Assembly (NCBI GenBank): GCA_963575745.1
Contig: CAUYUJ010008601.1
Location: forward strand, 1-39,117
DNA length: 39,117 nucleotides
From: Prorocentrum cordatum
Taxonomy: Eukaryota; Sar; Dinophyceae; Prorocentrales; Prorocentraceae
Reading direction: 5' to 3'
The notes under the pieces are model-generated. The model ran no database searches. It saw only the letters and a program-made list of their open reading frames with translations, and was not told the DNA's origin. The position numbers and the translations under genes were made by a program. Below, piece by piece: positions 30,852 through 39,117 of the stretch (positions within the stretch are counted from its first letter, which is position 1; the number at the start of each line of letters is the position of its first letter).

Positions 30852-30949
30852 CTATATTCAAACAAAAAACTCGTCTGGAAACCTGACATTCGTCAAAGGA
30901 TCCGCAACAAAGAACACAACAAAGCCGCGGGGAAGGGAAAACAAGAACA

Positions 30950-30980
<31 letters not shown>

Positions 30981-31062
30981 GAGGAAGAGGGTGAATGAGG
31001 AGTGAGGAGGGGGAGGACGAGGAGGAGGAGGAGACAGAGGAGGAGGAGGGGAAGGGAGAATG
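30950..31062. repeat. (GA)n and (GGA)n polypurine tract
   Basis: (GA)n at about 30952-30980 followed by GAGGA-rich sequence to 31062. Confidence 0.92.
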
Positions 31063-31690
31063 AGGACGAGGAATCGGGTGACGAATCAAAAAAAACATGT
31101 GTTTGGGTGCACACGTCCGTACACACGGGCCTGGACTATTCCAGGAAGGATGGCGAGGATGGCGACGAGAAAAACGACCAGAACAAGAAGGATTGTGTTA
31201 TGGAAGCGCAAGAGCATCCAGCAGGTTCTACGGTGGCGTCAAAATTAAATGGAGGAAAGGACGGAAGGGGGAGGACGAACAGTAGCTCTTGCAACGTCCA
31301 TTGAAGACCAGGACACCGCTCATGTTGCATCTTTTCGGCCCTCCGTTATCCGTTGTGATTGAAAAGGATTCCTAGATCAGCCTGCCAACTGGCCCCGATG
31401 CGGAAGATGAGGGTGGAGACGCCGTCGACGACGACGACGACAACCCCTGGTACGTGTGCTTTTTGAATGCCAGCACTCGTGTGGTATAGGGTCCCAGAGT
31501 TGAATCCCCAGCGCCGCGAGAACACCGCCGCTGCCTTGTCTTCGTGATGACGTCTTGGGAGTGTTCTTCCCCCCCCCCCGCGTACTGTTTTTTACACACA
31601 GGTTTCCCCGGAGAAAGGTTGTCGCCTGCACTTTTTTCACAAAATGCTGCTCTCGCTGAGGCGCCGCGGCCTCATTTTCGGGCCCCGCTC
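31063..31690. other. No gene seen
   Basis: Mixed sequence with a short (GAC)n tract at 31424-31442 and a C-run near 31568. No convincing frame. Confidence 0.5.
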
Positions 31691-31691
31691 G

Positions 31692-32260
31692 TTCCGAATC
31701 GTGCTCCCGGTGCAGCGCTGGCATCATTTCCCCCGGCGCCTGGGCTGCACGCCCGAACCGGCGCCCGGGCCGGCGCTCGGGCCGCCGCGGGTCTGGAGCC
31801 CGTTCGGGCCGCCCCCAGAAAATGGAGTTCCGAGGCGGCGCCGAAAAAAGGCCATTCTAACATACATTTTTGTTTTGAAAATGCTCAATTTCTGCTTCCG
31901 GCGCCCGGGAGGCCTCCGGACCGATTCCGACGCCCGGGCCGGCGCCCGAGCCGGCGCCCGGGCCAGACGCCCGAGCCGGCGCCCGGGCCGGCGCCCGGGC
32001 CGGGTCTGGAGCCGGTTCCGGCCGGCGCCGGAAAATCGAGTTCCGAGGCGGCGCCGAAAAAAGGCCATTCCAATACACATTTTTCTTTTGAGAATGCTGA
32101 ATTTCTGCTTGTGGCGCCCGGGAAGCGTCCCGGGCCGATTCTGGCGTGCTTCCGCTCGTTCCGAATCGCGCTCCCGCTGCAGCGCTGGCCTCATTTCCGC
32201 GCTTCCGCTCGTTTCGACTCGTGCTCCCGCTGCAGCGCTGGCGCCATTTCCCGTGCCATG
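31692..32260. repeat. GCGCCCGGGCCG repeats with duplicated segments
   Basis: Runs of GGCGCCCGGGCC, itself nearly palindromic, fill 31735-31800 and 31935-32010. A ~110-bp segment at 31818-31925 is repeated at 32030-32140 with few changes (shared GAGTTCCGAGGCGGCGCCGA, AAAAAAGGCCATTC, AATTTCTGCTT). A second motif, TTCCGAATCG.GCTCCCG.TGC, occurs at 31693, 32158 and, diverged, 32212. Frames of 246-269 codons crossing it are artefacts. Confidence 0.85.
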
Positions 32261-32635
32261 CCACGGCATGCAATGCAATGCTAGGTTGATACTACGCTTC
32301 ACGGTGCTCTTCTACGCCATGCCATGCCGTGCTCTACAATGCATCGCGTACCCTTTCGGGATCATTGCCCTGCTCGACATCCGACTGTGCGAGTGGAGAA
32401 GGGATCTGCGCCATGGTAAGGGATGGGAGGGAGGGGTAGGATGTCAGATATGACGCGAGCGCACCTAGCTTGTCCTCACCCCCTCCCCATCTTCCTCCAG
32501 GCCCACCCCCCCTCCTCCCCGTCCTTCTCCTGTTCCTCATCCTCCTTTTCCAAACTCCTCATCCTCTTTCGTTTTCCTCTTCTCCCTGCTTTTGGTATCC
32601 GTCCATATGTCCATCTCGGTACATCGCTCGCACGC
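32261..32635. other. No gene seen
   Basis: CATGCC/ATGCA-rich at 32255-32345; polypyrimidine-rich at 32470-32580. No gene. Confidence 0.5.
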
Positions 32636-33110
32636 TCCACCTGCGGCCACAATCAGTGGGCGCAGGACGCATGCCCCCTCGCACCCATTCCCCGACACAC
32701 CCTCAGGCAGTGAGCGCTCCCATAGAAAAAGAGGGGGCTGCATGTACGGCCCAACGGGCGCGGACGCATGCCGCCCCACGCCCATGTTAGCACACCCAAC
32801 CACACGGCTCGCGCTCCGCATGGAGAATTCCACGTACGGCTCGAGCGGGCGCGAGCGCACGCCGCCCCGCGCACGCAAAGTTCGGCGCGCATTCCCGCAT
32901 AACACCCTCAGCGCCGCGAGTGGGGGCTCCACCTGCGGCACACGTGGGCGCAAGCATATGCCGTGTGTCGCCCATCTCGGCAAAGGCAACGTCCACGTAC
33001 GAACTCTGCGGGTTCGGACGCATGCCGCCGGAAACCCTTTCCAGCACACCTGGCGCACGATTCGTCTCGCCCCACATGGAAACCCTCCATGTCGAACAAC
33101 CCCAGCCTGT
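32636..33110. repeat. 60-100 bp degenerate tandem repeat, about five units
   Basis: Units anchored on TCCACGTACGGC...GGGCGC...GACGCATGCCGCCCC begin near 32636, 32738, 32829, 32930 and 32991, with a diverged sixth (TCCATGTCGAAC) near 33086. Frames across it on both strands are artefacts. Confidence 0.75.
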
Positions 33111-34095
33111 CGGGTGGGGAATACACGTTCGCCGGTCCGCACCGCTCCAAACAATCCTCCTTCGCTCTTCCTGTTTTTGGTCAGGGGCCCGACCACAAGA
33201 AACCTTCCACACGAAACCCAACCCTGAGACCCCAGGACGTCCATTGACTTTGAGTGTGGGGACATCACGATTTCCACGGCCAAACCATCGAAACCAAAAA
33301 ACCCAGGGCACCCTGGAGGCAAGCAGGGTGTTTCCTGGCATGGGTCTCCAGTGTGCGAGAGCGAGAGCAGCGGAAAGCCCAGGCCCGCACGCAAGCCGCA
33401 AAGCCGCGGCCAGGCCCCCGCGCCGCGGGCGGGCCGCAGCGGCTGCCAGCGGCAGACGCCGGGCGCGGAGCGCCGCAGAGCCGAAGCAGAGCCCTTAGCC
33501 CTCCGAGCACCGCATGCGGAAACCACGAGATGAACTACAGAATGGGTGTGCCGCAAAATGGGTTACCCGTCGAACCTACGAAAAAAACAACTGATGCTCT
33601 GTAGATGTGCAGATTATGCAACGCATGTTTCGCACATTCGACGGGAAAGTCATCAAATTTGGGGTCAATCCGTTATGTAGTCGATCACATACTCGAACTC
33701 GAAGAAAAATAAAGCACCGTATGCAAAAACATGAGCTCGGAGGTCCGAACGGTCATGTGTCATGCAGACGCCTCTTGTTCTCCCTGGGGAGCGATGCCAG
33801 CGCAACGACACATGCCCCCTTAATCGCGACTCGAGGGCGCAACGCACCTCAAACACTCGGCGATGGCCGAGCCTATAATGCACACTATGGTACCAGGCCT
33901 CTGACTGAACAATATGCTGAGGTGCGCTGCCTTGCTCAAGATTCTTGTTATATACGTAGTGGAGGAGGAAGAAGAAGAGGGGGAGGAGGAGGGAGGAGAA
34001 GAGAACGACTGCAATACAACAGCCCTGCTTGGAGCGTGCCTTCTGGACAAGAGGGCCGTCCAAAAACAAAGCGCCGACGGATTCTTCATCAAAAC
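33111..34095. other. No gene seen
   Basis: Mixed sequence; GC-rich at 33400-33500, AT-richer at 33600-33740, short (GGA)n at 33960-34000. No recognisable domain on either strand. Confidence 0.5.
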
Positions 34096-34099
34096 CAAG

Positions 34100-34345
34100 T
34101 CGAGGCCAGCAGTGAAATCCGTGTGGCCGCCATCGGAGACCAGAGGAGGCCCGACCAGGAGACCAGACAAGGCTGCCTCCTGCGCGATGCTTCATCGCAG
34201 AGGTAGGCCTGCAGCGCCCGAATCGTGGCGGACCAACGGAGGCCAGAGGGGGGCACAGCAGGGCCATGCAACAGCAGAGCCCGAGCCCTGGCAGACCATC
34301 GGAGACCAGATGTGGGCACGGCGGTGAGGCCTGGGACCCTGTGGC
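34100..34345. repeat. ~70-bp diverged tandem repeat
   Basis: Related pieces CCATCGGAGACCAGAGGAGG (34131), CCAACGGAGGCCAGAGGGGG (34233) and CCATCGGAGACCAGATGTGG (34297), each followed by GC-A-rich spacer. Confidence 0.6.
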
Positions 34346-34537
34346 GCCTACCGACCCCAGGCCGAGGAGAGAAGAGGTGCGAGCGCGGGTGCAGGGCAGG
34401 CTGCAAACTGCGACATCCAAAAGCTCGCGCAACTGAATTCCCAGCTTCAGCAGAAGCCGCCAACAAGCTCGACACAGGAGGAAGAAGAAGAGGAGGAAGG
34501 AGGACGCGGAGGGAAGGGCGCTCTAGAGTCCGCCCGC

Positions 34538-34959
34538 TCACTCGAGCAGTGCGCCCGTGAACCTGTCGACATCAATGCCGACATCCGGACTCGCGGGGCT
34601 GCCCGGGATGGGGCCGTCATCCAGCTCCGTCGTGAAGTCCGAGCTCACCGTGTCCTCGCTGTCGAGCGCGCCCAGCATGGTGCCGCTCCTTGAGCCCCTG
34701 GCCCCATCGCAGAGGCATCTGACTGTGACCTCGCAGAGCTCCTGAGTGATGGCGGCCAGGCGCGTCTTCTTGTAGATGACGGCGAGCCACTCCCCGAGGT
34801 CTTTCGCGTTGTCCGAGGCCGCCTTCCTCTCGGCGCTGCGGCGGCGGGGCCCTCCGAGGCCGCCCTCATTGCCTCGGCGCCATGGCGAGGCCATCCACGG
34901 CTGGTTCGTGCCATGACGAAGCGGGCACTGGTTCCCGGCACCGCGCGGATCCGTCAGCC
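34538..34959 (-). CDS. Putative C-terminal exon of an unidentified protein
   Basis: On the minus strand, CCTTACACGCCTTTCAG (AG at 34961-34960) is a good splice acceptor. It is followed by an open frame that starts GG|CTG ACG GAT and runs 140 codons to a stop at 34538. Its reading is protein-like: LTDPRGAGNQCPLRHGTNQP, then ERKAASDNAKDLGEWLAVIY, then TRLAAITQELCEVTVRCLCD, and an acidic/Ser-rich tail (DSEDTVSSDFTTELDDGPIP, ending DRFTGALLE). No family is recognised. The AG|G context is common in dinoflagellate introns. The upstream exon is not found; 34970-35470 would be intron or intergenic. An ATG at 34894 gives a 118-codon frame, but the sense extends upstream of it, so I prefer the exon reading. 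Confidence 0.45.
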
Positions 34960-35474
34960 CTGAAAGGCGTGTAAGGCTTCTGGCTGCGCAGAGACAGCCC
35001 CCGAGGGTGCCCTGACTGGCCTCAACAAGCCCCCCGAGTAGTCCCGGCTGGATCTATCAGGCCCTGCCAACAGTCCAGAGCGGCCTCAACACCCCGGCGC
35101 CGCCTCCAGCGGCGCCCCTGGGGCGCTCCACGCCCCAGGGTTGCGGTGTCGAGATCGCCCTGGACTATTCGGGGGGCATGCTGAGGCCTACTGGGACTAC
35201 TCCTGGGGATTGACTGACCCAGGTCAAGGCAGACCCGGGTCAGTCCGGCATCGCAGGATCCCCCAGAATCCTGGAGGATCCTGCCGGATCCTGCACGCTG
35301 ACCCGGGTCAGTGCAACCCTGGCTCTGCACGATCCTGCAAGGTCCGGCGCTTTGGCTGACCCTCGGTTGCATTGACCCCCGTCCCTTGAGCCCCGATGCT
35401 CGAGGGGCGTGTTCAGGCCAGCCAGGACTACCTGAGAGGGGGCTGTCGTTGCGCAACCCGAACCTCACCAGGAC
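34960..35474. other. No gene seen; cluster of TGACCCRGGTCA palindromes
   Basis: TGACCCAGGTCA at 35215-35226, AGACCCGGGTCA at 35231-35242, and the perfect 14-bp palindrome CTGACCCGGGTCAG at 35298-35311, mixed with GGATCCTG words at 35257-35295. Function unknown. Confidence 0.6.
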
Positions 35475-35547
35475 GATCGCGGATTTCCGACAGCTAGCGC
35501 AGACTGGCCGATGAAGGCCGATCCTCGGGGCCGCTGGCGGCATCACG
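35475..35547. repeat. ~73-bp direct repeat, copy 1
   Basis: Nearly identical to 36020-36093: GATCGCGG.TTTCCGACAGCT, GCGCAG.C.GGCCGA, then AGGCCGATCCTCGGGGCCGC and GCGGC.ATCAC. Confidence 0.9.
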
Positions 35548-35779
35548 ACCAGCGAACAAATATCCCAAATATCCATATCCGCGCCCTCGCGGTCTGGATT
35601 CTGGGGCGCGATCCCGCAGATACGCGGTCGCGCGAATACGTTCCCCCTGGTGCATCCGCGACAGAAATGCCCCGTATGCGCGGGGTCGCGGCCCAGGGGC
35701 CTGGCCCGCGAGACCGCGGATACGGCTATGTTTCTCGCCCACGAACCACGAAACTCGATGTCATGCTTTTTCATAAAAA

Positions 35780-35935
35780 ATCGACCCCCAGAGGTCTCGA
35801 CCCACTCCCCGGGGCCAACTTTTCATCCTGCGCTACTCTTTTGACGGTCCCGAGACCTGGTAAAGGCTCCCAGAGGCCTAAAGTAGCGAAAAACCTTCCG
35901 TCGTGATTGTTTCATGACTCGAGGGGGTCTGGGAA
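35780..35935. repeat. Dispersed repeat (pairs with 28199-28345)
   Basis: Second collinear copy of the segment described at 28199-28345. It sits between the two 73-bp direct repeats. Confidence 0.8.
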
Positions 35936-36019
35936 CCTTGAACGGCCGTTCCAGGATCGCCACCAAGGTCGACGCGGCGCGGCGCGGCAAAGCCGCCCAG
36001 GTCGCCGCTCTGCACGTGA

Positions 36020-36093
36020 GATCGCGGCTTTCCGACAGCTGGCGCAGGCCGGCCGACGTAGGCCGATCCTCGGGGCCGCTCCGCGGCAATCAC
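36020..36093. repeat. ~73-bp direct repeat, copy 2
   Basis: Partner of 35475-35547, 545 bp downstream in the same orientation. Confidence 0.9.
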
Positions 36094-36465
36094 CCTTGAC
36101 CACCGTTCTCGGGCCACCGCCGAGTCGACGCGGCGCGGCTCAGACCACCAGGGTCGCCCGAGGCTGCGCGGGGCGTGGAGCGCAGTAGGAAAGGTTCCCG
36201 CGCTCTCGGAGCCGGCCCCCTCTGGAAAGGAGGAGCCCCTGCGCGAGCGGCCCAGGTCACGCACCAGACGGCCCAGGAGGAGGAGAGCAGCGAGGACTCA
36301 TGGAGGACAGGTGCACACCACAAGCTTTGAGCTCAGAACGCGGTGCACAAGCGCAAAGGGCCCTCGCTGCTGCATCATAGTGACGCCGTGGTGGACGCGG
36401 TACATGGCATAGTAGCGATGCTGCTGAAACGGGCATCTGTGCTGCTGGTACCAAGAAAAGGGTTT
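36094..36465. other. No gene seen
   Basis: GC-rich then ordinary sequence up to the microsatellite; no recognisable frame. Confidence 0.5.
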
Positions 36466-36467
36466 AG

Positions 36468-37100
<633 letters not shown>

Positions 37101-37102
37101 TT

Positions 37103-37245
37103 CGCGAATCGACGCTAATCGACGCTAAATCGACGTTAAAACGACGCTAATCGACGCTAGAACGCTCATCGACGCTCATCGACGCTAAATCGGCGCTATC
37201 TCATCGACTACCAAATGCTCATCGACGCTAGTCGACGCTAAAGAT
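37103..37245. repeat. ~11-bp tandem repeat ATCGACGCTAA
   Basis: About twelve copies of ATCGACGCT(A/C)A with small length changes. Similar in length and TCGA core to 19463-19550. Confidence 0.9.
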
Positions 37246-37590
37246 GGAATTGCGAGGGTACATGAACCTCCCATGATTTGCTACAGAACCCCCCTCCCCT
37301 CCTCTCCACCCAAGCCAGCCACCTCCCCGCCCGGCCTGGACCCCTGGCCCGGGACCGTGTTCCTGTGTTCCTCTTCTGCCTGGGCGATTCTTCCTTTTTG
37401 CTTGCCTTGCCGAGGACTTCTGTGCCGACCTCGAAAGCCCCCTCTTCCGAGCCCCCCCTTCCCTGGCTCGAAGCCCGCGCGCCCCAATTCCCCAGCGCGC
37501 GGAGCCGACACTCGCCCTTACTCCGGCCTCTCTCCTTCCTCCACCTCTCCCTACATCTCCTGAACCAGGAGGGCGACGACGGCGAGGAGG
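37246..37590. other. No gene seen
   Basis: C-rich ordinary sequence leading into a purine tract. Confidence 0.5.
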
Positions 37591-37725
37591 GCGGCGAGGA
37601 CGAGGACGAGGAGGAGGAGGAGGAGGAGGATCGACGAGAATCGAGGAGGAGGCGGAAGAGGAGGATCGAGGAGGAGGAGGATCGAGGAGGAGGAGGAGGA
37701 GGAAGAGCAGGAGCTGGAGGAGGTG
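37591..37725. repeat. (GGA)n microsatellite with GGATCGA interruptions
   Basis: GGA repeats broken several times by GATCGAGGA-type segments. Confidence 0.93.
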
Positions 37726-37927
37726 AGGCCAGCTGAGCGCCGCGCTCCTCTCGGCGCTGCTTCGCCCGCCCTTCCTCCCCCTCCCCTGCCGGCTGCCTCG
37801 TTCCGCCTCTCCCGCCCGCCTCCGCGCGCTCTCGCTCTGCGCGCTACGCTCGCTCTCATGCACTAGTCGTGGCTCTCGCTTCCTCCGTGACTCCCCGGAG
37901 GTCTCCGTTCCCGATAGATGTGCGCTT
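37726..37927. other. No gene seen
   Basis: Pyrimidine-rich sequence between two low-complexity tracts. Confidence 0.5.
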
Positions 37928-37942
37928 TCTCTCTCTCTCTCT

Positions 37943-37979
<37 letters not shown>
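37928..37979. repeat. (CT)n microsatellite
   Basis: CT dinucleotide tract with a short TTTTT interruption. Confidence 0.96.
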
Positions 37980-37982
<3 letters not shown>

Positions 37983-38100
37983 GTTTCGCTGGTGGTTGAT
38001 CTTCTTCGACTCCCTGTGTTCCCCTCCCCATTCCCGTTTGATCTCCTCTGCGGGAGCTCCTCTCAACGCCGCCTCTCCCGCTCACCCTCGTCCCTGGGGA

Positions 38101-38220
38101 AACCAAAAGGTACCGATACCGCTACGCCCAGGACCTCTCCTGGGGTGCGTTCTGACCAGAATTTCGAAGCGAATCCAGCCGTGGCGACGAGGGCCTCAAA
38201 TCAAAGGAGGCCCAGAAAGC
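38101..38220. repeat. Dispersed repeat (pairs with 28741-28835)
   Basis: Second copy of the segment with GTACCGATACCGCT and GGACCTCTCCTGGGGTGC. This copy carries about 25 extra bases in the middle (TTCTGACCAGAATTTCGAAG region). Confidence 0.7.
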
Positions 38221-38446
38221 AGAACAGAAGGCAAGGGGAGCGGTAGTGGTACCTTTTCCTCCTCTGAGTTCCCTCCCTCGAGGCCGCCCCGAAAGCCGGC
38301 CCCAGGGCCACCCCGAAGGGCTCCCCCAAAGGAAGCCTCGAAAACCGCCACAAAGGGTATGCTGAAGGGGGCCCCACGCGCATCCCGAAAAGCGCCGCTA
38401 AAAGCGCTCCGAATGGAGGGCCCCCTCCCTCCCTGCGTCCCCCCCG
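38221..38446. other. No gene seen
   Basis: Short GCCCC.AAGG-type degenerate repeats at 38275-38420; no gene. Confidence 0.5.
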
Positions 38447-38707
38447 TCATTCTCCCACGCTGCACGCTGGGTGCAGCTCGCATCTAGATGTCTCCGCACA
38501 CGGCCTCCTGCCAGGCAGCGCCACGGGGGTGCCACCACCAGGGGGGCGCCTCACCACAGCGAGAGGACCCCGCAGGACCGTCGAAACAAAACCATCTAGG
38601 ACCTCCCAGATGGCCCGGAACCGCCCAGAAGCCTCATCGATCCTCGGTCCTAGATGAAGCAAGAATGATGATATATTATGCCGATGGACAAGATATCTCT
38701 TTTCCAT
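38447..38707 (-). CDS. 86-codon frame directly after the spliced-leader relic
   Basis: The ATG at 38707-38705 is the very next base after the spliced-leader-like sequence on the same strand, so the leader would be the whole 5' untranslated region. The frame begins MEKRYLVHRHNISSFLLHLG and continues IDEASGRFRAIWEVLDGFV, both protein-like, then turns Pro/Arg/Gly-rich and stops at 38447-38449. No family recognised. The frame is also open upstream of the ATG to 38854, but through the leader sequence itself, so the inner ATG is preferred. Probably the start of a retroposed mRNA copy, truncated or decayed after about 45 codons. Confidence 0.4.
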   Translation of the reverse strand: MEKRYLVHRHNISSFLLHLGPRIDEASGRFRAIWEVLDGFVSTVLRGPLAVVRRPPGGGTPVALPGRRPCAETSRCELHPACSVGE

Positions 38708-38731
38708 CTTGAGCCAAAATGGGTACACGGA
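38708..38731 (-). other. Dinoflagellate spliced-leader (DinoSL) relic
   Basis: Minus-strand reading is TCCGT, then GTAC, then the 15-base core CCATTTTGGCTCAAG. The dinoflagellate leader has TCCGT, then AG, then the identical core, so this copy differs by a 2-base insertion and one substitution. In live SL RNA genes the leader exon is followed by a GT donor; here an ATG follows at once, so this is a genomic copy of a trans-spliced mRNA end rather than an SL RNA gene. It is the main reason for calling the organism a dinoflagellate. Confidence 0.8.
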
Positions 38732-38800
38732 GGAGGGTGTCAGAATCACTCCTCCTCGGGCCTGGCCGCCAACCCGGCCAGGCACGACATGCGTCGTACG

Positions 38801-38881
38801 CGGGCGCGTCCAAGCCGACACGCCCATCTCCACGTCACACGCGGGCGCGTCCAAGCCGACGCGCCCATCTCGTCAGCCAGG
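38801..38881. repeat. 41-bp direct repeat, two copies
   Basis: CGGGCGCGTCCAAGCCGAC starts at 38801 and again at 38842; both are followed by A/GCGCCCATCTC. Differs by few bases. Confidence 0.9.
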
Positions 38882-38992
38882 CTGCGGCCATGCCGCGAGC
38901 CCCTCACTTCACCCGTCCGGTGCGATCATACCGCCACCGGCGGAAACTCATTCAGCCCCACAGGTAGCGGAGCATGGATTCGATCCACTCCT

Positions 38993-39117
38993 TCACTTGA
39001 TATCCTTCTGGGTCGAACTCGGTGCCCGATCCCAGATGTTGAGCGTCGCCATGTGTCTCCTCAAGAGAGATCCACCCACGCTCTTGGTCAGCACGTCCGC
39101 GACATTGTTCTTACCAG
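38993..39117 (-). CDS. Ty1/copia-type pol 3' end (RNase H C-terminus), partial
   Basis: The minus frame enters from the window edge as GKNNVADVLTKSVGGSLLRR and ends in 20 more residues (HMATLNIWDRAPSSTQKDIK) at a TGA (38993-38995). The N-x-A-D-x-L-T-K motif is the diagnostic last block of the RNase H domain in Ty1/copia pol polyproteins, where the D is a metal-binding residue. The normal position of this block, some tens of residues from the pol stop, fits. The rest of pol lies outside the window. No LTR was identified downstream (38732-38992), which includes the 41-bp duplication. The visible piece has no frame break, so the element could be intact or recently active. Confidence 0.7.
   Translation of the reverse strand, partial: GKNNVADVLTKSVGGSLLRRHMATLNIWDRAPSSTQKDIK

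Noticed and set aside
35298-35311. Nuclear-receptor-type response element (TGACC...GGTCA)
   Set aside because: Nuclear receptors are animal proteins; the palindrome sits in a local GACCC-rich repeat.
38708-38731. Functional spliced-leader RNA gene
   Set aside because: An SL RNA gene needs a splice donor right after the leader and an Sm-site-bearing intron; here an ATG follows and the leader has a 2-base insertion.

Overview
The window looks like nuclear DNA of a dinoflagellate. The best single clue is at 38708-38731 on the minus strand: a near-complete copy of the dinoflagellate spliced-leader sequence, including the 15-nt core CCATTTTGGCTCAAG, placed directly before an ATG. Such relics arise when a trans-spliced mRNA is reverse-transcribed and inserted back into the genome. 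The rest agrees with this: high GC, almost no intact genes, many degraded retroelements, and most of the length in satellites, minisatellites and microsatellites. The genus cannot be told from the sequence. Most long open frames are low-complexity or tandem-repeat artefacts and are not listed as genes.

Layout. 1-6990: a (TG)n tract, two large blocks of a degenerate GGGCTCATA nonamer, several blocks of a CCCAAGA/TCTTGGG minisatellite, a duplicated hairpin-bearing dispersed repeat, a ~43-bp tandem repeat, and one unidentified protein-like frame at 756-1169 (-). 7086-13590: trinucleotide, (TCC)n, (ACGC)n and (CA)n tracts and GC-rich DNA without a recognisable gene. 13593-15640 (-): the C-terminal part of a non-LTR-type retroelement protein, broken by a stop, followed within about 0.2 kb by a frameshifted UPF1-like superfamily-1 helicase fragment. 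16500-19240: an array-bearing element, more tandem repeats, and the 3' end of a LINE (RNase H plus zinc-binding tail) with one frameshift. 19922-22617: a higher-order satellite with monomers in the order A-B-C-D (~76 bp each, ~306 bp per cycle), interrupted inside one B monomer by a 925-bp element that carries its own ~89-bp array. 22697-25314: a cruciform-capable hairpin, a minisatellite domain with A-rich cassettes, and another copy of the array-bearing element holding seven almost identical 89-bp units. 25377-38880: dispersed repeat pairs, GGA/TCC tracts, and two possible exons (34538-34959 and 30741-30851, both minus). 38447-39117 (-): the spliced-leader relic with an 86-codon frame, and the 3' end of a Ty1/copia pol gene cut by the window edge.

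No operon or pathway is visible. The window records repeat amplification and retroposition: at least three retroelement remnants of different classes, one retroposed mRNA start, one broken cellular helicase, and a small family of ~0.85-0.95 kb array-carrying elements, one of which demonstrably inserted into an older satellite. Two minus-strand frames (756-1169 and 34538-34959) are the best candidates for pieces of real host genes.
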